Shown: positions 11,801 through 25,000 of the stretch, in pieces
Numbering within the stretch: position 1 is the first letter of the stretch
Layout: each line of letters starts with the position of its first letter
From: Andrena cerasifolii
Taxonomy: Eukaryota; Arthropoda; Insecta; Hymenoptera; Andrenidae
Assembly (NCBI RefSeq): GCF_050908995.1
Contig: NC_135118.1
Span: 23,197,501 to 23,261,500 of the forward strand
DNA: 64,000 nucleotides
Direction of reading: 5' to 3'
Made by a program: the position numbers and the translations under genes
Notes under the pieces: generated by a model
The model's input: only the letters and a program-made list of their open reading frames with translations
Told to the model about the DNA's origin: nothing
The model's database searches: none

Positions 11801-13262
11801 CCCTCGTTAGAAGCGTGAACGTCTCGTTAACCGAAACCCCCTGTTATTTCCAGGCGCCTTTTTCCATGCTGCTACTTTTGTTTTTCCCCGTCACGGAAGA
11901 GGAGCATCGATGATTCGTTAATAGGAATCCCACTCCCCATCCTGTAATCTGGCTGCCCTCCGCGCGGTGTACTTAATTCCTGTGGATATCGCGATTATCG
12001 GTTTGCAGAACTGTTTCGCGATTGATGGTAGCTTGCGCGACGAGCAGTTAATGAATTAACATCTTGCTGCTGATTCGATAATCGCGCACTAGAACTCGGT
12101 GATAATTCTGCGTCTCATTTTTCGGGGGGATAATGAGGGGCTGAAAAGCAACCGCCATTTTGAGCGGCCACTTCCTCCGCGGTGCTTTCCGTTTATCTCT
12201 GAATTATTATGAATCTTGGTAAAAGGCGTGTTAATTAGGCCACAACGAATGCTCAGATTCTTGTCCGAGATTGATCTCTGGGTGATCCGACAGTAATTCT
12301 GAAAGTTTTATGTTTCAACGATGATAATTTCGTGTTTCGTAGACTCGAAGAATAACCCTATTTCCCCACAGCCTGCTAATTGAGCCTAATGAACGAGCAG
12401 CTAAGAGTGCCGCTACTCTCATAACTGTAACCCGTTAATGAGCTGGATCCAAGTGAGCCTGGCTACGATTAACGCGAGAGCAGATGCCTCGCCACGTTTA
12501 ACAGCAGCATATTCAGCAAATGCACTGGATGAGCACTAGTCACAGGCACGAATTCCTGAAACATGAATTACTAATACCTTGCAGTTCATTTAACTTCGTC
12601 TCAAACGTCACGTGCAATCATCGCTAACTGCATAGGTGCACAAATACTTGAATCAATGTTTGCTAATAATTTTTCCGCGTAGAATAGCCCTAATTAGACT
12701 AAAATTATCCAACATTCCATATTTCATTCCCTAATAGTAATCAACATATTATTATTTATTTCGGTTATTACTCTTTCCCATCAAATTCTGCTGCTCACTA
12801 ACTCAACACTCTGTGGAGTCACTCTACGTTGTGCCACGAATGAAATGCACAGTAACCTAAGTAAAAATAAATACCCCCGCTTAATAACCAAATCTAGAAA
12901 CACGAAATCTGGCAAGGCTGATTAATGGACCTATATTTTATAGATAGCATAGAGGCTAAATGTCAGGCGTTGAATTATAGTACCGAGGCGATTGAAGAAA
13001 GGGTCGCGGCTAACCGGGGCAGATATTCGAGCTGGTGGTCCCTGACGTCCCTTGAAACGTTCAAGTCGAACTCTAACTTGTAAGTCAAAGTTATCGTCTG
13101 CCTTTTTTACCGGTGCCCAGCGCGGCCGCGGCTCCTCCATCGGATTCCTCTCCATCCGAGGGAGAACCCTTTTGCGCGGACGAGAGGGACGCCGCTCCTC
13201 GGCCCTGCCATGTGTTTCGAATGAATTTACATGACGTCCCGGCGTGTAGCTATGTCACTTTT
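8855..13262. other. Long noncoding stretch with CpG-dense blocks
   Basis: No supported gene. Open frames at 9985-10316 and 10696-10999 overlap on several frames and lack domains; they sit in GC-rich DNA where stop codons are rare. A run of 14 C lies at 11044-11057. Blocks with mixed CGCG and TTAATTA words (for example 9840-9990 and 11600-12070) look like low-turnover unique sequence and could be regulatory, but only comparison with a related genome would show this. Confidence 0.5.
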
Positions 13263-13291
13263 TGCGCGTGTGCGTGCGTACGTACGCGCAC
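13263..13291. other. Z-DNA-prone alternating purine-pyrimidine tract
   Basis: Bases 13263-13291 alternate pyrimidine and purine without a break (29 positions) and include the perfect palindrome GCGTACGTACGC at 13276-13287. Such tracts can adopt left-handed DNA under supercoiling. No function can be inferred from sequence. Confidence 0.5.
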
Positions 13292-16200
13292 CGCGGCCAG
13301 CATGTGGGCAGAGATTCCCTGCAGCGGCAGATGTTGGACCATCTTCCTGTGTGCCCCTTTCGAGATACGAAACTCGCCATGATTATACCCTATCTACCCA
13401 CCGAGGGCAGGGCCGTACAGTCTTGCTGGATTCTTCGGCGCCTCGGATCTACCTGATGACGTAGCGCAACCCTTCCCCACGAATGCCTCCTCTCTCTTTC
13501 GATTTTCGCCTTTATCCTCTGCTCTTCTTCATTCCGTTCGGTGCACGCTAATAATTCCGACGGAAGAATTGCTGGGGAGTATCGGAGACCTACCCTTTGA
13601 GCGATGGTGATGCGGGAGCAAAGTGTCTCTGAGTGTTCCGGGGCACTGTGGCCGAAAGATTTGAGGTCTCTGAGGTTTATTCCTATACGAGGCTCCTGAG
13701 GGTAGGTTGTGTTCCTTTGGAATACATTTTACGTTAAGTAGTCTAGTTTCAGGTGAAACATCGGAATAACCAAAGGGGAGTCTTTACTCAGAAGCCTCGA
13801 GTAGTGAATTAAACTTTGAAATTGGAACCTTTGGTGCTGGACTTCATGTTGCATATTGCTGTTTTGTGAGACGCGATATTGGACTACTAGAAAGCGCGCG
13901 TAATAGTTTTAGCGTTCTTGCGTAGGCAAAGCTCGAAACAGTTGATTTCATCAGGCATTGACGAAACAACCTCGACCACTTTTCACTAGAGGCTAGAGGT
14001 TCCTCATCTGGGGAACTATAATCGCGATCGATTTCTCTCATGCACTGTATCTAGCCGACACTTACGAACGGTACTTCCTTCATCCCCCGAGAATTCTTAC
14101 CGAGTAATCGCCACTAAGAAACATGCACACTTCCTATTCAGCTTCGACACCTGTAACACACAGAGAAAAAGCCATCGATTACTACGATTGTCGTTGCTGT
14201 CAGGAAATAAATATTCCCGCGGCAGGGGAAACGGGGGAAAGCATCGGTTCGGTTCCGGTGTTTTCGCGTGAAACGGCATTCGAACGAGCTGGCAACGAAT
14301 TTTTCGCTTTACGAGCGCGCTCAATGGCCACCCTCCAAAAAACCGGCTAGGATGAGGGTGGAAAAAAAAAAGAGGAACGATGTAAATACGCGAAAAGTTG
14401 GTCAACCGACCAGGTGAAATCGTATCACGGTTATTTCGTGTATTTTTCACCGGACTTCCCATGAACTCTTCCTCCCCTCTCTTCGCTCTCCTCTGTCCCC
14501 GTATCGGGACAGCGAGCAATAATTCGAGCCCTCGTTTCGAGACGCAGGAAATGAGCGTGCGGTTTCGCCGTGCGCTCCTGCTTAATAATAATTATTATTA
14601 TTCCGTGCCGGGGTATTAATCATACGGATTTCGTGACTCAAACTACCACGAATCACGGGGACAACGATGCGCTACAGACTGGTGTCGCGGGACGCTTTAA
14701 AACACAGCGAACGTCACCTTCTAACCCTGCGGATCGCACTGGGTTCAATAGACCCGCTTTTTAACTACGGAGCTTAATACCGGTAAATTCCTGGCTTTCC
14801 TTTCCGATTTTTTTGGTACATGTTGTCATTTCATTTCTTACTAAAACGCGCCTGTTACACATTCTACAATGTTCAAAGTGTGTATTATAATTTTTGGTAC
14901 TCGATTGGACTGATACATTTCGTAGGGTAACTGTTTAAAAATCGGCCGGGTCCATTGGATCCAGTGGAAGTTTACAGAAATGTGACCACGCAGTTAACGA
15001 AAGCAAGCGTTAACGAAATCTGTGGAAATTATACCCGCCCTAACTTGTTTTTTATTTTATTATCAAAGAAATAGATATTAACTAAATTAGATGTGTCTAA
15101 GTGTGTAATGTACCTATATTCAACTTATATATGGAACCGAATAACTTATCTTCAATTCTACGTAATATATTTTATTAAACCCCCAACTCATATTACACAG
15201 AACACTTTGACCACATTGTATTAATTTAATATCCACCGTGAAGCATTGAAGATTCAACTGAGTGGACCCTTCACGAGTTCTTTATAACGAAGAGTATAAA
15301 TCGACCTCGATTTAACGTAAAGAACGATAATTACTCCGAACCGTGAAACGTGTTTGGGGGGGGGGGCGCACATTTTTGGGACTTCGTCTCGCGTGTCAAG
15401 CTCGAACCAGCCGACAGTAATTTTCTGTTGGCGGACGCGGCGCATACTGCAACCCGAAATGAATTCAAATTAGCAATATTGTGAGAGCGTTCGTCCACGC
15501 GAGAGTCCGACAGGCATAATTCTGTCTCTCGTATCGCGGCAACAACAGCAACGAGCTTTTTTGCTGCAAATCGATCCCGTCCGAAAATCCAATTTCATGC
15601 TCCGTTCAAGACGCGTTTCGGCTTCGCTCTTAGCGCATTACGTATTCCGGCTCGCCCCGCCTTCTCATATTATTGCTCGGGACTTTGTGCCCCTTTTGGC
15701 TTTTCTCCTTTTTTTTTTTCGTTCTTCGTTCGCCCCATCGGTCCCAGCTTCTTCTTCGTCTTCTTCTTCACCCTCTTCTTCTCTGGAGTTAGGTTATCGG
15801 TAAACTGAGCGTTCATTATAATCGCATCAAGACGAGGAGGTTGCTGTGGAGGGAGGGCAACTGGCCCAGGCTGGGGGGATAAGGGCACTGGCCACGGATT
15901 CTTCGGTGTAATTTTGTCCCGCGACGTGATACCAGCCGGCTAATTTCGGCTACAGCGCATGTAGATTTGGTGAATTATGGTCAACCCTTCGAATGGGTGG
16001 CAATTAGCGGGGCTGTCTTGTCGTGACCCTTGACTTTGAGGATCTTTGGAGGTTTGCTTGTGTCAAAGGTGGCAATTTTTAAAAGTTGCAATGTCTGAGC
16101 TGCGTTCTTGTAGTCTGCTGCTCGTGTCCTGCTTTTAAAATGAATTACGCAAGCTGAGCGCTGCATTAAAAGTATCACGAACCCAATTCTAACCCCTACA

Positions 16201-19013
16201 TACTACTATTATGCTTTAAAAGTATTAAATGAACATAATATTTTTCGAAATCTTTGAAGATTATAAATCTTTGTACTGACCATACGAAATGTTCAAAAAA
16301 CTGCACTGACAAAAGTATTTTTTAAATATTTCACCGTGAACCTAAGATTATTTCGTATCCTATACACGATAATTTTCTGTATGTTTCCTAAAGAAGTACG
16401 TCTTTACACTAACGCTTGTGATATTCGAGTGACAGCTTACATAGCGTGTAGGGCACATTCTTGTGCAACAATGACAAGCGACACAGTACGCTTCCGACAA
16501 TGTATACAGAAATAAACACAGCAAACCAGCCGACGCGGATAGTGAAGCTATCATTGTTTCGATCACAGTAAATTACAAAGTAACTAGAACTGACAGAAAT
16601 TTCGTCGCAAACACCCGAGAAGCCTTCGTTAAAATCTCATGAATCTTCACCCTGTATTTCCTTCGACTTAGCTCCCAAAGCGCGAATATTAAATAATGGT
16701 TCCAGCAAAGGATCCAAGTCGCCCGTGCGCTCGCCCCAGACCCAGAAGGTAGTTTTCCATAAATTTCGGCTGCATCAACCCTTTACCTGTTCCCCTTAGA
16801 ATAAATATTACCAGGACGGATCCACCGCGTATTATATTATAATGGCGAGGGCATACTAATGGAATCCGTGAGCACGAAGGTTCGTCAGCGCCGGGGACAG
16901 GAGTCTGTAGGTACACAGATGGCCCGTCGTCGCCCTTAACCCTTCGGCGCGGAAATTTGCTCGTCCTCGTGTCGAAGACCTGTGGGTCGGGGCCTATTAA
17001 TATTCCTCAGACAGCGAGAGGTTCCGTGAGAAAACTCCCTAAGGGTGTTTTTCCTTCGGCCCATTAGCATAAGGCGATGATCCTTTCGTTTCTCACGGAC
17101 CCTGCCGCGTTTACGCTCCCGATAAACAAATTTAGCACACTCTGAACTTTGTTCTCCACCCCAGCATTCACTTCAATATTGCAGAATATTTCAAGCTATT
17201 ATCTTCTCGCTCAAAGGAGTAATTGAAGTATATTACATTCTGCGGCAGATGATTCAAGGACATCTCCATAGAAAACTTGAGAAAAGTAAAAAAATTACGC
17301 CAAGTACACGAAATCAAATAAATCACAAAAAATAGAAGATAATAATGATTATAAAATAAAAAAAGATGTGAAACCAAAATGAGCTGCACGTACATAAAGG
17401 TAATGATAAATACAAATAAATACTTTAATACGAATAAACATTTTATTCAAAATACTTGGCGCTATTTGTTCGAAAGCTTATATGCGATTTACATAAGAAA
17501 AATGCCTTTAAATTTAGGAAATATTGCAGGCGTGTTGAGATATTAATGAAATAAGTTTCAGGTTAGGTTGGAATAGCCCGGCGACGAGTAAATGAATAAC
17601 GGTAGCGACAGTCGACATATACAGGGTGTCTTTCCTGTACTTTCTTTCCTGTACTTGGCGTCGAGACGCGACCGCGTCTCTAGATAATTACAAATATATA
17701 TTTCTGAATGTAGTTCCTCTTGGTGCTGGCAGAATCACTGTTGAAAGGCAACGCTGCTCGAACATTTTTGGACTATCAGTTTCGTGAACGGTAGGTAACG
17801 GTTACCGAAGGTTGCCCCGTTCTAGCTTCACAACCCTTCCGGCTGCAAATTTTCATAAAATGCCCATAAATAAGCGCGCTCGGGCCATCCTTATTTATAT
17901 ACAATATTTATACGCCACGCATGACCTGAAGCGGGAGCCCTCGTAGAATTTAGGCACATAGGTATCGACCTACGACCGCGGCAGGAAAGGGGTGAGATGG
18001 GAGAATAGACGTCGCTGCCGCGACACACCTGTGAACGATCGGGTCCTTCGACCTACGGTGTTCCCGTTCGACGAACGTCGGGACTTGGAAGTATCACGGA
18101 GATCATATTCCGTTTCGAAAACGGTCGAGCTTCGCGACAGACGTTGACACTTCGCGATTGATGAGATTGATTGAAAGTGATCCCTGGATGAGGATGAACG
18201 TGTGATAAGAAGCGAACTTGAAAATACCAGGAAGTAGAATACTATACGATGAAACCGATATGTACGCTAAAATACTATGAGCTTTGGAATCCCTATCACG
18301 GCTACGGAACGCTATAATGGATGACTGGATAAAAACAGAAAGAAAGAGAAGGCTAACTCATCGAACTTAGATTCTTTACTACATCTCCCACAAAATGCAC
18401 ACAGCAGTCGAAGGATCGAAATGGACATTACACGTGAATAGGCCTAGCCCAACTGCGCCTCCCTCACGCCTACCTGCTCTTTATCCACTTCGCGGCGCAA
18501 AAATCACTTTCCACCGGCCTGCCCACGCAATAACGATCCCATTCGGCTCCCCCCAAATCGTTCTCTAGATCGCCACTAAATTATCCAATAAAGCGAAGCG
18601 CCGTTACTCTCGTCCAATACCCGTCACCGGTCATGCACGACAGCGTTTCGGTCTCTCGCCCGTAGCACGGAACGAACGCGTCCCGTTTCCAGCGATTATC
18701 CCTCTTTCTCCCCGTGTCCTCTCTCAATGACCAAACTGAAATGTCCCTCTCCTTGGCGGGAACAAGACGAGGAGGAGAGGGCAGAGAGCGGCGAGGACGA
18801 AAAGTGGGCGAGAACTTGGAAAGTTAGCTTCGAAATCCGTCGAGATGAAAAGAACGGCGAGCCGAGGGGGAGTGGGAAGAGGGAGAGAAGGGGGTGATCT
18901 CAGAGGAAAAGTCACGTAGAACTTTTTTCCGGGTGGTGAATTTTTCGAAGCCCTCGAAGCTTCCGTGGGGAGGGTGAGAGGCTGCTGGGTAAAGGCCCAG
19001 GGTAGAGGAACGA
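13292..19013. other. Long noncoding stretch with homopolymers
   Basis: No supported gene, RNA or transposon end was found. Notable items: a run of 11 G at 15356-15366; an AATAATAATTATTATTATT tract at 14584-14602; pyrimidine-rich CTTCTTCTT at 15750-15782; and ACAGGGTGTC at 17621 followed by two copies of TTTCCTGTACTT. Frames such as 14097-14519 on the minus strand have no recognisable domain. Confidence 0.5.
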
Positions 19014-19029
19014 AAGAGAGAGAGAGAGG

Positions 19030-19082
<53 letters not shown>
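19014..19082. repeat. GA microsatellite, 69 bp
   Basis: The + strand is almost pure AG dinucleotide with single-base interruptions (GGG and AAA phases). It lies in a longer purine-rich region (18760-19090). Open frames on the minus strand here (serine/leucine-rich) come from the repeat and are not genes. Confidence 0.95.
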
Positions 19083-20185
19083 TGGAGGGTTCCCATCGTC
19101 GCGAAATCGACGAGCAAATACTTAAGGCGTAACCTCGTTACGCCGGCAGCCAGTGGAAAAGCGAGAAAAATCCACTCGAAGCCAGCCAGCAGCGACGACG
19201 CTGCCGGCGGCGACGGCGCGGAAAAGTCGCTTCCGGTCGTTCGACGACCCTTCGACCGTTTGAAATACGGACAGGGTGGGCCGTTGATGCGCGCCCGTGA
19301 AAAATGGGCACACGCGAATCTCGGCCACGCTCGTGCCTACGTAACTACGGAAATACGTCTCGCGAAGAATCTCGTCGCGTCAGAGGTCCAACCCTCTGAG
19401 AAATATCCACCGACTTTATAATCTTCTCGATGACGAGGACTCGTCAGTTCCGAAACGATTTGAAGTAGAATTGGAGCAACGTTCAGTAACTCCGTAGCCA
19501 TTTTCGTTAATTTCTTATCCATAGACTTCGTATCCTGTTGAGGATTACATATCTGGTTAAAGGACGAGCCGATGATTTCTGTGAAGGAGGAGGAGAATGA
19601 TACTTCTGTCGAGAGAGTCAAAGGAGGTGCAGACACTCTGAATGCTGCATTCGCGAGCAAAACATACGCGAGGGAACGTCAAAAGCAACGTTCAGCTCGA
19701 ATGAGAAGAGAGTAAAGGGAGTGGATCCGGTAGAGAGACAAGTTTCCACAGGAACCCGGAATTATGCGCTCCGAGTCAAGCTAATTACACCAATTCAGGC
19801 TAAAATGGGCTGAAGTAAAGGCACAAATGGATAGTCCTGCGTCGGGAGTAATTACCTAATTCGGCCATGCGTAATTACCGACGATTAGAGTGTCGCTTTC
19901 GGGACATTTCTGAGGCAGCTGCAGGTGATACGGATACCGCCTTCCTTCCGTCGCAAGTGCCTGCCTCGTGTGCGTCTGCTTCGCGAGACATCGCCAAGAC
20001 CGTTTCTAAGGTCCGTGAACGGAACTGGCGTTTTTCTTCGAGTACGTTCAGCATTTTCGAGCACGCGAGCCGGTACTCACTCCAATATTTTGGCAAAATT
20101 GAAATTCGCGTAAATGATTTGTTGGCCTCCTTATGAGAACTTTACTCTTTTTTATTTACACATAGCTTCTCTACTTCCTACCGAG
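19083..20185. other. Noncoding stretch, nothing recognised
   Basis: CpG-rich to 19330, then mixed. Short frames on both strands at 19867-20136 mirror each other and have no domain. No repeat or RNA gene seen. Confidence 0.5.
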
Positions 20186-21041
20186 TAAGGTGAATGTCCC
20201 AATTTCTGCTCATTTAAGAGGTTACTCGTCAGAAAAGAAGGTGTAAAAAATTTGTTTGTGATGAAAATTTGCAGAGTAATTGATTAATTATTTAATAATA
20301 AATCAACCAGTCGAAAAGTATTTGAGAAAGATATTTCAAGAAGTTTAACTACTAGTAATTTGTTATTAAATATAATGCTTTAAATGTCCGTATTTCTGCT
20401 CACGAAAAATAGCGATATTTTTAAGTATTTCTACTTACCATTTGTACCAATTTCTGCTCACATAATATGTTGCCTTTTCAGGTTAAAATAAGTTACATCT
20501 TTTGTGGAGATGTTTTATAACACAACAGTAGAGCATAAAATAATGATAAACAAAAAATAAAATGCCTTCGAATAGAAATAGAGGTTACAGCGTACATTGA
20601 ATTGTGACGTTATGTTACTAAAATTTTGGTGAGTAGAAATGCGGACACGACGGTGGTTCATTTGAACCTAAACCTAATCACCTGCTTTCTACTTAAAATA
20701 ATGAAAAATAGTAAAAAATCTATATCCAGAGCACAATACGGTATCTGTTTTTGTTATTAAATAAGAACTTTTACTGCAAAAACTATTTTCTGCCCAATTA
20801 TCGAATACCAATAGTGACCCTGTTCCTTACCACAACCAGCTAAAACACGGTCGAAAAATCATGAGTCTCATTTTAAAAGTTTTTCGTTGCTCATGCTGCA
20901 GTTTGATTATCCTCAAGCTCGTGCAACACTCGCGTAAATGTTCAAATAACTTAGAATTATTTTGTTGTAACTATAGTACAAACGTGACGCTTATAATAAT
21001 AAAAAAATACGAAATGAGCAGAAACTGGGACATTCACGTTA
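20186..21041. mobile_element. Non-autonomous TIR element, 856 bp
   Basis: The left end reads TAAGGTGAATGTCCCAATTT (20186-20205). The right end inverts to TAACGTGAATGTCCCAGTTT (21022-21041). The word TTTCTGCTCA follows the left end (20203) and recurs at 20393 and 20451. Inverted forms sit at 20630 (one mismatch) and 21015. The terminal TAAGGT(A/G)AATGTCC matches the ends of the element at 6419, but the internal word is different. The interior is AT-rich with no convincing transposase frame. No clear target duplication: the flanks are CCGAG and CTTTA. Confidence 0.75.
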
Positions 21042-21071
21042 CTTTAAAACTGATGAGACTACAGACGCAAC

Positions 21072-21510
21072 TTACAAGGGAGCATCCTGAACCCGGAAAT
21101 TCCAGAAAATTCTGAACTTTTGTGAATATGTAGGGAATTTCCTCCTGATTACGACGCAATTTTTGTTTACTGCCCAAATTCACTCTAATGAGGGGTAATT
21201 GACCCCTGAAAATTCAGTTATTTCCAATTTTATGTGATAACTCGGGAACTGTAAAATATTTTTTTTTACCAAATGCTAGATCCAATTAAAAGAAGTAACT
21301 TTTGCCTTGAAACTTTTTTTCTATCTCTTACGGTTCGCGAGTTATAACACAAAATCGGAAAATAGCCGAACTTTCAGGGGTTAATTTCACCCGCTTCGAG
21401 TGAATTCGGGCAGCAAACAAAAATTGCGCTGTAATCAGGAGGAAATCCCCTACATATTAACAAAGTTTTAGAATTTTTTGAATTTTCTGATTCGGGAGCT
21501 TCCCTTGTTA
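21072..21510. mobile_element. MITE-like inverted-repeat element, 439 bp
   Basis: The ends read TTACAAGGGA (left) and, inverted, TAACAAGGGA (right). The inverted similarity continues inward for roughly 190 bp on each side, for example ATTTCCTCCTGATTAC at 21136 against its inverse at 21434-21449, and GGGTAATT..ACCCCTGAAA against its inverse near 21374-21391. The arms differ at many positions, so the copy is old. It starts 30 bp after the element ending at 21041. No open frame of note and no clear target duplication. Confidence 0.75.
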
Positions 21511-22032
21511 GATTCCTTCGGAACTTCTTTTCTATCATTCGAAGAGTTCTTTAATGTACCCAAGCGGACTACTTAGTGTTCACTGTGTAAAATATTAATA
21601 CCATCCCACTCGAACTTGCCGCTGAGAGCGAAACTTCTACTCTCCGCGGTCGAAGAGCGCCAGAATCGCGGCAGCCGCTCTGAATCCGAAAGGGGAACGA
21701 AGCGAAATTCGGAGTACCATTGCCGGAGGCCATCGTAATCGAAAAGTTTCGTAAGACGATTTCTTTTTTCCTCGGCGACGGTGGTGAAGAGGCGAGGCGA
21801 GGTCCGGTGGTGCCCAGGGCCAAAGAAAGCCAGAGGTTTAGAATAAATCAAGTAGAAAGGCCGAGCGGGTCCACGACTAGAAATATTCGGCACTCGCTTT
21901 GTACGAGGCCGCTGCACGGGACGGCCCTAAAGGAAGAAGAAAAACGAGCAACACGACCGAGCGTGGAAGGACAGGGAGGCGAACCAAAGGGGAAGAAAGA
22001 GGGACAGAGAAAGGGAGCAAGGGAGAGGAACG
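21511..22032. other. Noncoding GC-rich stretch
   Basis: Overlapping open frames on both strands (up to about 150 codons) run into the GA-rich repeat and are composition artefacts. Nothing recognised. Confidence 0.5.
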
Positions 22033-22047
22033 GAGAGAAAGAGAGAG

Positions 22048-22087
<40 letters not shown>
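22033..22087. repeat. GA microsatellite
   Basis: GAGA dinucleotides with a few AAAG interruptions, longest uninterrupted part about 22051-22082. It lies in a purine-rich region from 21950, much like the tract at 19014. Confidence 0.95.
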
Positions 22088-22090
<3 letters not shown>

Positions 22091-25000
22091 GGCAAAAGGA
22101 GGCGAACGAACGCAGGCAGGCCACGTTACAGCAGCAACGACTGAAGATATCAATCAACGGGCGCATTGTGCTCAGGGATAATTTGACGCGCGGCTGAAAG
22201 GGCCAGATCTCGAATTCCACGATCGGATAATGGCCCCTATAAGGCCCCGAGGAGCCAGGAACCTCTGGGGTATCCACCGAACCGCAGCTTGTACGGGTAC
22301 GTGGTGCGCGCTGGCGCACACCGAGCCAGCCTCCCAGGCGATTGTCTTCCGAGGCTGAGCCTTTATTTTCGTCAAGACACATTGTCCCCCCCCCCCGCAC
22401 GATTCCTGGAACGCATTACTCAGGGGGCAGCGTAACGAATCGATCGCGTCGATTTCATTCACGACGCTATCCGATATCTGGTGACGGTGGATTAAGTGCT
22501 TGGGCCCGGAGACTTTTAAATTGGGGGAGCATGGACCGCGAGTCCGCGATTCGCGGTGTGTGTTTCGATGAATCCGAGACGCAGAGAATTTCGGAGACTC
22601 TGAGGACGAAGAGTACCGCTTTCTTTCGTGGAGAAATTTAATTCTCCGCAGGAGCTAGAAGCTATGAGATACCCCTACTAGCGTGGAATACAGGGTATAA
22701 TTGTTTATTGGTCTTTAATATGGGTGAGTAGTTTTTGTAGCACGCCCGTTTTCATGGGGTATGTTGTATCGTGTGTCAGAAGCCTCGCGGGGGGAATTTA
22801 GAGCTTTGAATTTTCAATCAAATCGAATATAATTGAAATTGAAAGCTACAATATATTTGAGCGTCTTCAATCATCGCTGAGTAGTCATGAAGATCTGCGT
22901 GCTGATCAATGCGAAGTCCAGTTTAAATTCACAAAACCCAATGAAAATATCAAACAACTTCAAAGTTCACTGTACTATGATCACCGTTTGGTCTTCGAAG
23001 AATGATCGCTATGAATAAATAATTAATTCGCAAGATTCTGTGCAAAAGGAAGAAACTGTGCGCGAGTTTCATGTTTCAAATTTGAACGCGAAGCAGAAAA
23101 ATATAAAGCAATTTTCACCGATCTTTTTAGACACTGAGGTCCTTAGTAAAAAAATAAATATATATAAATATAGAATCTACTTGACTGTAGAGAGTAATCG
23201 TTCAGCCTCGTTGCCTTCTTACCAAATCACATACCAAAGAGGACACAGACTTGATACTCAAACTCACAGCCTCCAAATCGATACTTCAAAGTCCACTGGG
23301 ATCCGTTCCACCATTAGTTAACGACATTATTTTTCGAGCTAACGACTCGTCCGCTTTTATCGCCGCTCGCGTACCCGCGTTTTGATTAATATCCCTATCG
23401 AGCAATCGTAAATCCAACGACTCCGACTATCGCAGCTGAGCGCTCAGCTCGTCGAACGTCCGACGGCCAGCAGACTCTCACGATCCTTCTCGAAACGAAC
23501 ACACGGAACGCGTTTATTTTACTGCCGGCGACTCCGGGCTGCCTCAGGCCTCCCGTTTCACTCGAAAATCTGTTCCGCTATTTATCGAGCGAGATTTATG
23601 CGTCACTTCCCGAGCGCGATCAAAAGGAGACGCGACGCCTCCGAAACGAGGCGCGATCGAGCGGCCGCGATATTTCGAAACCGTCCGGCGATGAATTATA
23701 GAAGCTGGCGTTTTGTCTTGGCGATAAAAAATTATGCGCGGAGGCTGTTGCGCGGGCCTGACGGGAGGAGCCTCGGCGGCATAAAATATTACAGCGATAT
23801 CCGTCTCTAACGACTTGATCGCGTGTGATTAATACTCTCCTTGATAGTTCCCTCAACGAGATCCGCACCCGTGGCCGCCAACCTTTTTCTACGTTGTATC
23901 GCGACGAGCTTTTCGGGAGGGGATCGAACCATGCGTCTCTCAGTTTTACACTACTGGCTTTAAAAATAAGTTACTACACGATAGCCACTCTGAATCAATC
24001 ACTATCACCAACGAAAATACTTCTTTTTTATATTACCAGCACGACTTTGCAATTGATCTCGAGCACCTCCACCGGGTAACTGACACTCTCGGCTTCGCCA
24101 CTCGACGCGGACGAGTGTTCGGGTCGCGTTTCCGAAAATCTCGGAGCAGGTAGCCGCACGAGTTCCCCTCGAGACGCCCAGACACGATTTTCCGTCATTG
24201 TGCCCTGAATGGGACACTTGACTTCCCGTTTCTGTCGAACGGTGGATTAAGAGGACGAGAGGTGCGCGTTTCAGGCTGGCTGTCGCCATTTCGGCGGACA
24301 CAATGCGACCCCGAGGGCGCCGTTACCTGAACGCCGGAGCACGTGCTCCTCTTTTTGTTCGATACGACGGAATTTTTTCGTGCACAAGCCCGCCACCGAC
24401 ACGCGAGACACCTCGGCCGCTCTACAGGTGGACTCTTCTCCTGGCTAAGCTTCGGGACGGAGATTTGCGGTCAGCTTGTTTGCCTAACAGGTGGATCTAG
24501 TTCGGCAACAACGATCACTCGCGGGAGACTGTTCGCAACAGCCACTGTTCGAGGCGGCAGTAAACTCCCTTCGCGACTTCGGAACTTGGAGGCAAAATTG
24601 CAGAAATAAGTTCAGAGAGATTGGATTTATTCGTAGAGCTTGATCGAGGAGATTGAAAAGTCTGATGCTTGGGGTGGCACTGCTTTCGGTGTACAAGAAA
24701 AGGGGATGTCAGGACTGTAGAGTTTATGGAATCTTCACTATGTCCTGCTGCATCCACTGTATAAGTGGCTGAAACACTGTAAATTGGGATAGGTGCTTTT
24801 GGAAATATGATTGAAGCGAGATGCGGAAGCTCCAGAAGTGGAAGGATGTGCGATCAGTGAAGGCACGAGTCACTGCACAACTCCAAAGTCGCACCTCAAC
24901 GATTCGATAAATTATTCATTGGAGTAAATTCTAAATATTCCAAATAAATTAAGACACATTTACTTTCGAATCGTTCACCGTGTTATAAACCTGGGATATT

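Noticed and set aside
17565..17580. GGTTAGGTTGG resembling insect telomere repeat TTAGG
   Set aside because: Only two units, far too short to be telomeric.
17618..17660. ACAGGGTGTC word often seen at repeat ends, with two TTTCCTGTACTT copies
   Set aside because: No inverted partner or boundary found, so no element can be defined.
23915..23945. Pol III B-box-like TTCGATC on the minus strand, possible tRNA
   Set aside because: No pairing T-stem, anticodon stem or acceptor stem could be formed around it.
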